Shown here: positions 10,046 through 21,662 of the stretch, piece by piece
How the letters are laid out: the number at the start of each line of letters is the position of its first letter
How positions within the stretch are numbered: the first letter of the stretch is position 1
Source: Flammulina velutipes
Lineage: Eukaryota; Basidiomycota; Agaricomycetes; Agaricales; Physalacriaceae
Direction of reading: 5' to 3'
DNA length: 64,000 bases
Assembly (NCBI GenBank): GCA_011800155.1
Contig: CM022374.1
Coordinates: 2,852,001-2,916,000 of the forward strand
Notes under the pieces: generated by a model
Told to the model about the DNA's origin: nothing
The model's database searches: none
The model's input: only the letters and a program-made list of their open reading frames with translations
Made by a program: the position numbers and the translations under genes

Positions 10046-11581
10046 TTAGTAGAACCTTAGTTACTCTGTTTCCGACTGTAGAAAGTATGTAGAATCAATC
10101 AGAATGCTTCAAAAACCCTTCGAAAATGAGTTTGATAGGCCAAGTCCCGCCAAAATGCAATCGCGCCGTGGGCGGGATTTCGCGCTCAGAGTGCTCGGGA
10201 TAGTGCTCAGAGCTTAATGTATCACAGTATTGTATGTAGTATAGATGAACGTAGCCGTCTGTGTGGATATATAGCCTACTGTATCATATGAACGATAAAA
10301 ACTCGAAAAACTGAAAAGTCGAACAAAGATATGCATTGCAAGAGTGGATTGCCCTAACGCCACACGATTTCGGCTTATTCCGCTCCTCCGAATACAGTCT
10401 CGGCAGTGGAATTACATATATTGGTACTGGAAAAATGAATTCCGATGGTTAGATGGACAGTCCGTTGCCGGGGGACATGGCAAATCATTCCGTTTACTGT
10501 TAACGATATGAGCGGGAGCGTGATGTTGGATCCCACCGGATAGACCTGAGATGGCTCGGATATTGCAGCGACTATGAAGAAACATACATTCAATAATGAT
10601 TTAGATCATTTCAATAAATGTAGAGGTCGGAATAAGCTTGAATGTGCTATTTGAACTATCACACCGTATTCCGATGAGCTCGTGGAATGCAAACACCTTG
10701 GTTTCGCCTGGAACCATCTTTTATTTGATATATGTTGACCTTCCGATGTGTCCGAAGGGGTGGATTGTCGTACTACACGTCCACTCTCGTCGAGCTATCG
10801 ACGTGCCCAGTCGCGTGGGCATTAATCTTATCTATGACACAATTATTTCGCGTCTCATTCGTGTCCGCTGATTCGAACTGCTTCCACACAACAGAACGAG
10901 CAAAAAAGTTAAACGAGCACATATATAATCCATTTATATAGATAATCAAACTATTCAACAACCTTGCAATGAGAGTATCATGTAGAATACATGAACACCA
11001 CCAACGAGGCTAATGCTCGTGGGTGGTACAGATATTGAAGGCATGTCTGACGGGCTTTGAATGCCGCAATACGTGATCGGTATGATGTGCTGTGGCGTCC
11101 AATTTTGACCCGTGTCTCCTGGCCACCGCTGGAAGTGTCCATTAGCCTGGACGTGAAATAGCATCTTCCAGGCTAGCAGCGGTCGCAAAGATACGGGCGG
11201 GCATCAGTTCCCATCAGGGTCTGATGGGAGACCATGGATCACGGTCCAGGCCATGGATTGGGCTGGACGAACGGCGGAAAATAGTCGATGGGAGGAGGAG
11301 GAGAGGTGGCAAGAAGTGTGTATAGAGATAGTACAACCAACGGGGACAGCATTAGCGCCACAATCAGAGGTCACTTTGACTAGGAAATGTATACATCAGT
11401 GCCCCGCAACACTGGAGTATAGCGATATTGAAGATTCCGCTGCCAAGGGCTAGCATTGGCCTAGCCGAAACTTCCGATTTTCAATCGTTTGCTTTTGCTC
11501 TAGACCGTACGAATGACACATCTTCCACTACATACTGCTCACTCAGCAACGTTCTAGGCAGGCGTTGTACGGGTATATAAG
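10046..11581. other. Intergenic region of the spacer with several hairpins
   Basis: No supported gene. Inverted repeats seen: TCCCGCC at 10145-10151 with GGCGGGA at 10171-10177; a 12-bp stem with one mismatch at 10997-11027 (loop GCTAATG); and a 9-bp perfect stem at 11209-11229 (TCCCATCAG, loop GGT). At the right end lies a TATA box. Unit 1 lacks two bases near 11341 that units 2-5 have. Confidence 0.55.
11574..11580 (+). promoter_or_regulatory. TATA box-like element
   Basis: TATATAA two bases before the first ATG of the following frame (11582). That spacing is too short for a normal start site, so either the first ATG is not used or transcription starts upstream by other means. Repeated in every spacer. 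Confidence 0.4.
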
Positions 11582-12130
11582 ATGAGCTGGGTTGAGGAGG
11601 TAGTCATCATTCCACCTCTTCCTTTCCAATCCTATCTCTTGCATTCAACTGTATTTCCTCTGCCCTACTGCTATACCACTCTCTCATTGTCACCAATCGC
11701 GTCGAAACATCCCTCGAGGATTGCTCTTGACGCGTCGGACACTGATCACGGGACGGCATCAATACACGTGAGTCCGTCCGTGATCATGTTTGTTGATTTC
11801 TTACCATCACTTCCCGTGCTTACGACTCTCTCCTAGGCCACGTCGCATACCGCAGGTGAGCTTACATTTCTATCTTTGCTAATGTTGACATTTTATAGCG
11901 CACACTGGGTACGATGGATACGTCGACATTGGTGCGTATCCAGCTTTTCATATTGCTTTTCTATTAACACAACGTCAGAACATCATACACAACTATGGTG
12001 CTACGTCCATGTTCAATATCGACTGACAGCAAGATTCTTAGTACGCTGTCATTCCATTCCTTTCCCAAAATCTAATGCCGCGCACATAGCCTCCCGCAAA
12101 TTGGCCAACGTCGTCCTAAAGGACGACTAG
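11582..12130 (+). CDS. Four-exon 129-residue protein with micro-exons (unit 1)
   Basis: Exons 11582-11767, 11837-11855 (19 nt), 11899-11931 (33 nt) and 11979-12130 join in consistent phase to 129 codons plus TAG. Introns are 69, 43 and 47 nt with strong GTGAGT or GTGCGT donors. The product is Ser/Thr/His-rich with no recognisable motif. The stop codon lies between two perfect short palindromes. A longer model is possible: ending the fourth exon after 19 nt and splicing to 12090 keeps the frame and runs through small exons into the repeat-bearing exons at 12371-13085, giving about 336 residues. I cannot choose between the models from sequence alone. Confidence 0.45.
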
Positions 12131-12144
12131 TCGGTATACCGACT
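12110..12144. repeat. Two adjacent palindromes flanking a stop codon
   Basis: GTCGTCCT, AA, AGGACGAC at 12110-12127 (8-bp stem, 2-nt spacer) followed directly by the perfect 16-bp palindrome AGTCGGTATACCGACT at 12129-12144. The TAG of the 129-codon frame (12128-12130) sits at their junction. Same in the other spacers at 23752-23786, 35394-35428, 47039-47073 and 58677-58711. Confidence 0.8.
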
Positions 12145-12370
12145 TGGCTCAATTGTGCGCTCGGTATGTCTTTATTTCGTTTATTTCTTATACTGACTAC
12201 ATGAAAAAAAGCAATATTTTCCTGTCCGACAATATCAACCGCGCGTACTTGGCTACGTGCAGGACCATCGTACTGGCATGACCTGGGATGTTGTTACTGA
12301 ACGCTATAGAGTGTAAAAGGTATGTTATTACTATTGACGCACTCCCTATACTCAGCTCATAATATACCAG

Positions 12371-13085
12371 CTCGACGAACCCGTTCATTACCATCTTACC
12401 ACCACCTTGCCAACTCTTCCTCAACGCACGCTGCGCGGACGGGTATGAAACTTCGCACATCTTGTCTTTGCATCCAATAGACAGTTTTTGTCTACTCAGA
12501 ATGGTCCTCGTCGACCGCGCTGTCGATGCATGGCGCGTTTCACTCATTTTGGTTGAGATTAGGCAGGAGAGCAGAATAGGGCACCTCAGCTCCCTTTTGG
12601 CGACGATTATTAGCCGAATACATGAAGGATGCAGCGCTGGTAGTACGGGAGCACCAGGATTTATGGTCATCCCGCACCAGGTGCGTTTGTGTGGCGCATT
12701 TAAAAATGTTGCTAATCTATATCTTCAGTTATCTCGCTGTGATCATCCCACAGCCATGAGGACTCAACTTAGACATGTTTCTGACCCTTCTCGTTGTGTC
12801 AGACCGACCCTCACTGCCGTCGTTCTGCACGCACGCTGTCCCAGTTCATTTCCCTGCTTTTACCAACAATATATTTGTGACCGTGTGTCGGATCGACTTA
12901 CCGCTTGGAGCGCCTCACGTTTACATTTATCCCATGGCATTCGCTTGCTCGGAATAGCCATCGTTGAAGATGATACTTCTGCGGACTCTGTTTCGCAATC
13001 TTGGCAGCTCTTTGCGCGCGCGGGCGGAATCGGGCACTACAACTCTCTTTCGCTGGCGATATTGGATCTCATACATGAAGGATGA
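12371..13085 (+). CDS. Exons encoding a protein with a 151-residue repeat (unit 1, 5' end uncertain)
   Basis: Exons 12371-12442, 12485-12680 (or from 12500, same frame) and 12729-13085 are open in one frame and end at TGA 13083-13085. The 48-nt intron at 12681-12728 has a GTGCGT donor, GCTAAT branch and TTCAG acceptor. The frame is supported by a 453-bp internal duplication in which the same frame is conserved, for example the segments R-L-L-x-I and D-L-I-H-E-G or S-R-I-H-E-G. Upstream small exons 12090-12163, 12212-12256 and 12310-12319 can be joined in frame but are weak. The third repeat copy (13134 onwards) lies beyond the stop, where TGA replaces the TGC of the earlier copy. No family recognised. 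Confidence 0.4.
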
Positions 13086-13620
13086 AGGGTTAGTAGTATG
13101 GGAGCGCCAGGACTCACGATCGTCCCGCAGCAGGTATGTTTACATGGCAGAATCAAACATCTGGCTAATCTGGATCTTTAGGTTCATGAGTCTGACCGTT
13201 CTACTGACTTGCACACCATACATAGATATATCTCTGACTGTGACCGTTGTCTCAGGCTCACTCTCGCTGTCGCCGTCATGCACGCAGGATGTCTGCACCG
13301 ATCAATGGTCTTCAAACACCAATATCTTCATCGCCACGTATCGGATGGACCTAGGACTCGAACTACCTCATGTTTACGTTTATCTAATGGGTTTCGCTTG
13401 CTCAGAATCACGCTCGACAATGATACGCACACGCGGCCTCTGTTTCGCCGTGGTCGGAGATGTTCCCTTGGGAGGATGGAATACTGGACCTACGGCCCGC
13501 GTCTCTGTGCCGTTTGTAGCCAAATAGGGAGAGGCTGACGGTCTAGCGGTATAGGAGCTCTCAGATAGATGCTGTCTTTGCTGCAAGTACATCAATGTGG
13601 CGCACTTGTTATATTTTGCT
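12495..13620 (+). repeat. Tandem repeat of exactly 453-bp period, each copy with a 48-nt intron (unit 1)
   Basis: Landmarks recur at an exact 453-bp step: CTCAGAAT or CTCGGAAT at 12495, 12948 and 13401, and the intron donor GT at 12681, 13134 and 13587. The first two introns are both 48 nt with a GCTAATCT branch block. Copies are well diverged at DNA level, so the duplication is old compared with the 11.6-kb amplification. Because 453 is 151 codons, the repeat preserves frame. Confidence 0.85.
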
Positions 13621-13850
13621 AGGCTACGTTGTGTGCGCCGCTCCCAAAGCATGAGTGTCTCATTGACCTTTGTACATGTCTTTCACTTGTGGGGTTTAGT
13701 ACATGCTGCGATGTATGCAGTGTAATGGTAGAATGACACATATTTGTGCTATAATAAAACATTGTCTTGATTTTTCCTTCCACCCAAGTAGCAGAATACA
13801 ATCATATACGACGGTTCATCGATACGTCTTTACCAGCGTGTCAATAGACG
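13086..13850. other. Right end of the spacer: repeat remnant and junction to the next XRN1 copy
   Basis: Holds the third 453-bp repeat copy, in which a 110-codon frame (13209-13538) aligns with the preceding exon, then about 300 bases with no gene. Ends at about 13850, where the spacer joins the XRN1 3' flank. No terminal inverted repeat or target duplication is visible at the two spacer ends. Confidence 0.6.
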
Positions 13851-13912
13851 AGAGTTACGAGTAAGTACAACAAACAAAACGAATGCAAGTACAACAATAC
13901 GACAAATAAAAC

Positions 13913-16900
13913 TTATGAAGACGCCGAAGCAGGCGGACTCGAGACGCCCCCACCGCGCTGCATGAATCCGCGAGGCGCAAATGCCCTCCCCCGTCCCCCA
14001 CGCCCCCGATCTATGAATCCATTCCCCCGTCCCCGTCCACGTTCAACGAACCCATTCCCCCTTGCGTGTTCGACGAATCCACTCCCCCTCCCACGTTCAA
14101 CGAACCCGTTCCCTCTCCCCCTCTCAACGAACCCACTCCCACTCCCAATCCCCCGTCCCCGACCCCGATCATCAAACCCATTCCCACGTCCCCTCGCCCC
14201 ACCCCTCGGCATGATACTAACCTGTGGTGGAACTTGCTGAGGAGGTTGAGTTGGCTGCTTCGGCCTCCTACACAAAAAAAGTCAGATCTCACCAAGAAAG
14301 AAGTAAAAGAAAGACCCACCCAACCGAAACGACAAACTGCCTCTCCGTCAAGTTCAACACCCCCTCAGGATCCATCACAGCCCCGCGGTACGGAGAACAT
14401 AGCCCGCCGAGGGTAGTCCCAGCCATGAACGGAGCATCAAACAACACAGACACAGAAGACGCAGCAGACCTCCCTACTCCCACTCCCACTCCCGGAGTTT
14501 CAGGCGCCCCGATCCCTACAACGATCCCCCTCGCACCCAACCCCCCACCCGCCGCCTCCTCAACGCTCACAACACGATCACCCAGCCCAAACCGCTGACC
14601 TCTCAGCCTCTCCCGCCCATGTCCAGGAAGCAATACCGCCGCACGCGGGATACCCTTGACCATCGCTCTCTTTACTTTACCAGCCCCTTTCGACCCCATC
14701 GCCTCCAGCTTCTTGACACCCTCCTTGCTCATCCGTTCCACTCCGAGCGGAACCTCCTCCAGCGAACCCACCCCAATCTCCTCTTTCAACCACTTTTTGA
14801 TAGCTCTCACCGCCTCCGGTCCTCCCATCTCCTCAGCCTTCGGCATATCCCCAGCAGCCCTTCCCGCCACATCGAAAACGACAGGATATGTGTCCTTGTA
14901 CCGTCGACAAGCCTGTACAGCATCCTCGCTAAACTCCCATCCATTCGCTGCTTTCCTCGAATACCCCACTACCCGTATACCACGTGCCTCGAACTTGAAT
15001 GACAAGCCAACGTTGACCTTGTCTCTCCCAGCGACGACCATGAACGCGCTTGTTACTCTCCCGAGAACACGTCCACTGACTCCCACTCGCTGCGCTGCCT
15101 CCCAGCTAGGGTACCATCGACCTCCCTCTCCCTGTTCCTCGACTCGCACATCGGGTTCGGGCTCCCCAAACGCGAGAACGACGCTAACTTCGTTCCGTTC
15201 TTCATCAACCCCCTCCACTCTCCCGACGCCACCATATCCATGCTCTCCCATGAAGAACACCCTCTTCCCACCCAGCTCTTCCTTTACATCCACCGCAGCC
15301 CGTTCAACGAACCGTGAATCCTCCTCGGACGGACAGGTGCGTACCACCATCTGTCCTGGAACGTCCACCTCGCCTACCGCGAACCGCTTGACCAGTCCGC
15401 CCGTCTCTGGAACACGCTCCATCCCTACGACAAGACGTACATGCAGCATCCCTGCTACGTCTCCAATGACCACTCCCCGTTTCTTGGAATACACCTCTTC
15501 AATGCGCTCCCCTCGAGCTCTCCATGCGACAGGGTTATGAGGCGTCCTCAACACCTTGCTTGGTCCTCCTGCGATGAGCTGGGTATGATCCCACCGTCCA
15601 CCCTCGTCACTAACACCGACCACCTTTCCCTCGCGCAGGAATGGCCAGTTGACCCATACCCTTCCGCCTAACGTCGTCTTGAGATCTCCGGCTGGCTCGT
15701 CCTTGATGAAAACGACGATACTGCGATTACGGCTCTCAGTACCGTGAACGTTGACGCCATGGACACCAAGTACTGCGCTGTGTTTGAGCGTCTTGAGCGA
15801 CGGGAAGCCAGCGCGCATGACGGTATTGTCAATGGTCCTCCGTTTCGGCTTGCTGTCCTCGCCAAAGCCCCATCCACTCCCAGCTCTCGGAGCCCATTCC
15901 TTCTCCACACACCCATCTTTCGCCAGCGCGGGGAAGAAGCCTGGTAAGGGAGACGCATAGAACCCGCCTTCTCCGACAGCAAAGACGCGACTGGTTCCCC
16001 TTGAATTCCTCTTGCGCTCCTCTCCGGTCAACATATGCTCGACGTGGTGCATGGCAGCGCGCATGACGTTAACGTCGATAAAGGGGATCTTGACGACGGC
16101 TTCCCACTCTGCCTTTTTGCCGTTCATGTCTTGTTCGAACTCGGCGGGGTAAAAGTGGCGAATGGACGACGTGGGTGAGGACATGAGTTCCTGTTATGCA
16201 AGTTAGAGGATAGTAGAGCGCATATAGACGACGTACTCTGAAGCATGTAGGAACGAGCGTCCCACTGGCGACGGGCAGTACACCCATGAGCTGCTCGAAC
16301 GGCTTGAATGGCTCGCCAAGGTCGAACGTTAGCTCGAGCGAAGCGATATCGGTAAGATCTAGAAACATTAGATATGCGTAGCAGTAACAAGGAAAACTCA
16401 CCTCCGACACGGGGGCATAATGCCAGGTATAGAACCATCCCCAGCTGGGAACACCGCGGTAGTAGTAGTACATGACCCACTGGAGGCCTTGGACGTATCC
16501 CTTGACGAGGTCGCGAACTTCGGATGGATCGCGGAAACCCAGCTTGTCGCGATAGTACTCTCTCCTCCACTCAGCCATGGCAGCGTTGACCCTCCCCTCC
16601 TCTCTCTCCTCGAACGTGCCCTCTGGCTGAACGGCTGCTCTGGCGTACTTGCGAAGAACGCGTTCGATGGCCTCCTGACCCTCCTCCTCGCTCTCTGATT
16701 CACTCTCACTCTCGCTCTCTGGGGGTTCGTCGGCATCCTCGTCAATGACGGCGGCTGCGATAGGCTCGACCGCAGCGCCGGGTACGCCTCTCGTCCTTGC
16801 TGGTTTCCTGATGACGAGATGGTTGACCTCGCCCTCCCATGCGTCCCACTCTGCGACCAAGCCAAGGTCTGCGGTGAGTTCACCGAGGAACTTGCGATCG

Positions 16901-17347
16901 CCCGCGGCAAAGTCGTTGACGAGGCTGATATGGCGGTCAGCCGACAGGACAAAGTCGTGGATCTTTTCAAAGAGGACGCGCTGGGCGGGAGTGACGGTCA
17001 AGCCGCCTTGTTTGACAGGGATGACGTCGCGTTTGCCGTTCAACCAACCCACGTCGCCGCGCTCTCTCTCCCAGACCTCTCTCTCCCACTCTCCCAGCTT
17101 GGCAAACACGGCCTGGAGACGCGGCAGGCGGATGGTACCCGTCTCGTCTGTGAGATACGGGTCCTCGCCGTCGCCGACGACAGCCTTGTATCCGTCGAAT
17201 ATCCTCTCGAGCGCCTGGTCGTGAATATGCAGGTCCGGCAGATGCGGCAAAAAGTCGTTGCCTACGAACATGCAGAGCAACACGAGGTCGTTGATGAGAC
17301 GCTCCCAAACTCAAGCTCGAGGTACTCCCGTAGGAGCTAGAACGGCG
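13913..17347 (-). pseudogene. XRN1: XRN1 copy 2: truncated and frameshifted
   Basis: Minus-strand exons 16402 to about 17347, 16237-16358, 14320-16190 and 13913-14267. The 14320-16190 exon carries the D1-D4 region in one open frame. A run of five G instead of six at about 16414-16418 shifts the frame just before the first intron. The 5' end stops at the common breakpoint after a 19-bp deletion, so the catalytic N-terminal part is absent. Confidence 0.93.
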
Positions 17348-18230
17348 CGTCGATTTCTTACATGCAGTATATTAGCATATACATGTACTCGATGTATGCC
17401 ACGCACCGTGTCCAAATATATGCGGACGTTCCACTTCATCCTAATCCGGACGACGGGTCTGCGACGCGTTGATGTTGGAGATGAAAAGATAAGCTGATCT
17501 GATGACATAATGACATAATTAGACGCGCTTGCTGCTTAGACTTGTGGATGTGCTGGACTAGAATATACCATAAAAGGTGCGTTGAAATGCCGCGGCAAAA
17601 ATCGCGAGTATGGGTTTTCATGGTACATTCGTAGTTTTGCTAGAGGAGCACAGTCACGTGACTGCGCTCCTCGGAAATGACTACCCTAACTACTACTACA
17701 AGGTATTATAGGGTTGCGCCACACGAGGACGCGGGAGAATGCTACAGTATCCGTGGAGTGGCGCCACACTGTTCCATGGAATCGACGTGGTTTCTACAAG
17801 TAGATCGTAAGCGAAACCATTCAAACGATACGAAAACAACTTACCGAACTGTCTCGACTTGTCCAGAACGTCCAAAACGTCGAAATCTGTCAAGGTCAAC
17901 TATGGGCAAGATACAGACATACCACTCGACCCAAAAGGGTCCATTCACACGTCTCGTCGACAAGACAGATCTACGGAATGGTTAGTAATTGCATAGTCCT
18001 AACGGTCTGCGCACACACCTTTGAACTCGCGCGGCGCACGGGGCCCGTCGTCGGCTCCTCGTATCGACTGGTTTCGCGTGGCTTTATCCTTGTCTTTGCT
18101 GCAACGTGCAGCAAACATGGTCCCGCGAAGAAGCAAACATCAAAACCTATGAAATGTGTTAGTACCATATTTTCGCCTTGTGAAAACATGACGTACAGGA
18201 GGGGGAATGGATACGAGGCGTTGACGTCTA

Positions 18231-20621
18231 TCAGAGACGACGACGGAACGACATGACGAGTCCCTTTTGGCGAGGTCCGACCCCGTTGGATACACTACAT
18301 CTCCCGGGGTATAAGCGGACATGTCCTAAATAAAACATTAGCGTCAGTAAAAGCTATAGTGTTCGCTTGGGCGAATACATACCTACATAGATGAGTGTCC
18401 TGCTGCATCGCCTTCGGTACGTAGTGCTAACAACGATCTAAGAAACGACGAAATGGTCAAAACAAAGATTGGACATGAAAACATCAAGAACATACCTTGA
18501 GCGTGTCGTGGATTAATCGTTTGCATGGAATATGCATCGCCTATCGCATGCGTAGCGATACAGCGCATTAGAGAGACGTGCAGAACATCAACAGACATCC
18601 ATGCACCATGCCCCGGAGATATAGTACGCTTCCGGCATGATATACCTGCAGGAAACGTCAACAAAACATTTTAAAACAATGTAAGAGACACATACCAACG
18701 ATCCAGTTCTATCCCAGCCTGCCCAAACACAAAATCGCCATAGTGTGGCGCACCCCGCGCGACGAAATCAACACTACGGACATGGGGAAGGACCCGGGAG
18801 TGCTGTATCGTCTTCATAACGTCTAAACGACGTCTTATCCATTCAGTACATCTGCGCGGGGCATTAGAAAGAAGACACAGATCCAAGGGGAATAGACTTA
18901 CCGGACAGCATCCAGCGCCATTCGGACGGTCCCCAGACCTTCCGTAGTGATGGTACTTGATAGACGTAGACACACAGTCAATGCGACGCCGGAATAGGTC
19001 GGGTTTGAGGTAGGTCTTGTCCAAATAATGTCCCGGGCAGGCGGAAATCCATACCCACACAAGCTAGACATAAACCATGAGGACAAAGCGAAGCGTAGCA
19101 TTAGACGAATGCATACCTTGTATTACACCTCCAGCATGGCTTCGCATAGCATAGCAAGCGGTCGTCACAACTAAGAACAGCCGGAAGAAAGTCAGTACGA
19201 GTATTGGAGGTAAGAGGGTAAGGAACGTACCTGTTCCATGCATTCAAGGCATCGTTTAGAATCGATATAAGTATCGCAGCGCGTATCAGGTGCTACGGGC
19301 CCATGGTGACGTCCACAGCAGTTGTTTGAATGTTGATGCAGCGGCCGGGGAGAGAGGGGTGTGAATAGCACAAGAGATCTTTACACAACGTCAATTAAAT
19401 TCGATAACAAGCGATATAAAAGTGCTTACCAATGCTCAAGACCACTCCCGGGACCGCGGAACATGAATTCGCCGATGTGTGGCGCACGCGCGGGGCGAAA
19501 TCGGCAAGATGGGCACGGGAACACTGGAGATACATCCTAGAACACCTGAAATCGAATAGAAACGTGTTCGCATAGCTGTACAGAACGTTAGAGCAGCCTT
19601 TAACGTGGATAAAGTGTATACTTACAAGCCGTATGACTGGCTCGCGCGTCGTTGATCCATCACATTGTCATCTGTCTGGTACAGCGAACGGCAGGTGTAT
19701 CTAAAAGGATGAAATCGTGAGTGTGGAACGAAGCAAACCATAATGAAAGAACACGTACCATGCCAACGGCATAGGCATCGTATCCAGGCATCCGGCTCGT
19801 TTAGTTGGTCAACAAGCTATAAACAACACGTCAGTAAGAGAAAGTGTTGCCTTTGAATGATGTACCCACTGTTCGCGAGCAGGCGATGATGGTGGTCGTA
19901 ACAAAAGACTGTATACGACCACATGGTGAAGGAATCACGTCCTGATGATAACGTTAGCGAAGCGCCGTTAGAGAAATATGAAGCAGACACGCACCCGTCA
20001 GTGATATCTACAGCAAACGAACATGAGACGGCGACGCGCGCGCTGCAGCTAAGGGTAACGATTAGAAAATAAACTAGTGGAGACACTGCAGAACGTACCA
20101 TGACTCCCGCGCGCTGGTGATTCAAGCTTTGAATGAGGTGAGGTGAAGCAATAAGAACTTGCGAACAACATGAGACTGTCAACATGTCAGCAATGATACC
20201 AAGAGATTGTAAGCAGTACATACCTCTCAAATTTTCGAACAAAACAAGATGCGGAGGACGATGAGGGTGAACCACAGTGCTGCGTGGCATACATCCGAGC
20301 GCAATGTTTTCATGCACATGAGAAGCGCATTGAGCGCCTATAGACATGTTAGAAGGGTTTTTCAGTTCATGGAAAGGGAAGGACTGACCAACGGGAGCAG
20401 CAAGACATGCTTGTTCGCAGTACCGATGTGCGCGGAATGCATTCCACAGACGAGTAAGTCGAGTCGAAGACAGCATAGGTGGGAATCTAGAAGGAAAGAA
20501 TGAGGAAGAGAGCCATAAATAAGAGAGAAACATACCATGGCGCACACATCCCAATTGGGAAGGTAGTGGTATGAGGACAAGAGACGAATACCCAGACCGC
20601 AGGAGAACGAGACACTCTCAT
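18231..20621 (-). pseudogene. Many-exon minus-strand gene, apparently decayed (unit 2)
   Basis: Equivalent of 6590-8981. This is the only unit in which the exon corresponding to 7261-7423 joins the next one (7055-7210) in frame, because the donor-side run has two G instead of three (18901). The in-frame stops further upstream remain. Confidence 0.45.
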
Positions 20622-21662
20622 GCAGGGAGCTATCGGGAGGCGAGACACATTACGGGAGACCTCGACTCTTTTTTTCTGCGCATTTCCACGACAACGGTCT
20701 TCGTCCAGACCATCACGGGTAAGTCCTTTTTTTTCGTCGCGTCTCCTTGGTTTCACAATGATTCGTCTAGGCTCGAAAAACTCCCTCTCCTTGTGGCGAC
20801 GACTCTCATTGTCCGAATTGTTCCAACGTCGTAGGGATTCAAACAGAGAAGGTGAGTGTTGGAGAGAACTCTTCACATCGTCTTACATACTTCCCGTCCT
20901 TGACAGCTCCAAGTCAACGGACAATATATATGCTCATGGTTGTCATCCGACACGGTGAGTTTGTCGCCAATTCATGCCAACATATCCCGCTCTCTCAAGG
21001 TAGGTCGTCTCTACATATTGTTGAACCATCCTGATGCCATTCAGGTTGACCACGTATTTTGGAACCAGGAGGACGGCATTCACGTTCAACGTAGGACGGG
21101 AGAAAATGTGCGTCTTTTTCACACTTCCCATTCAAGAATTTAACATTGTTACATAGTGCAACTACAAGACAGCGCGGGACATACAAACAACAGTGCTATC
21201 TCGTCGCTATCCCTTCGGAGATTCAATATCATGGTGCGCTGCAATTTGATTCCTAACATCTTGTTCTCATTCTGCGACAGACAGCAGATTTGCGTGTAAA
21301 ATCTACCATTGTTGTCATCTGTCGGTCAAGGTACGAGTCCTTCCTCCAACGGAAATCAAGAACCGAACTCATCATTCTTCTAGATGACATCAATAGAATG
21401 TTGCGAATGTGCGACAATCGACCCAGCTCCAGATCCCGAAGATCATCCTGTGGCGGCTTTGGCCACCTCCACCCGTCTCGCCTGGATGCCTGACCTCTAT
21501 TTTCCACGGACTTCCCGTTTCGGTCCTCTGGAAATCCCCGTAGAGACGGAAAATGACGGTCATCATTTCCCGTGCATGCAGTGCGAGTTATCCCGTCTCT
21601 CCTTTCGTCACTTGCTAACTTCCTCTGATTCAGGGTTCATCTTTTTTCTTCCGTTGCACTAG
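20620..21662 (+). CDS. Cys/His-rich protein of about 245 residues (unit 2)
   Basis: Same seven exons as 8980-10022, offset 11,640; no difference noticed. Confidence 0.58.

Larger units (their letters stand above)
751..13850. repeat. Tandem-array unit 1: diverged XRN1 copy plus spacer
   Basis: First unit of the head-to-tail array, 13,100 bp, or about 11,639 bp without the transposon and one target-site copy. Its XRN1 part (751 to about 5584) differs from the other copies at many positions, mostly silent, while from about 5585 rightwards it is essentially identical to units 2-5. The switch marks a crossover or gene-conversion point inside XRN1. Confidence 0.9.

Noticed and set aside
10373..10637. 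Possible 265-bp MITE with ends GCTTATTCCG and CGGAATAAGC
   Set aside because: Only 10 bp of inverted match and no target duplication at the flanks.
14656..15540. Long plus-strand frame (294 codons) antisense to XRN1, repeated in each unit
   Set aside because: Shadow of the GC-rich XRN1 coding frame on the opposite strand; Ser/Pro/Thr-rich translation with no domain.
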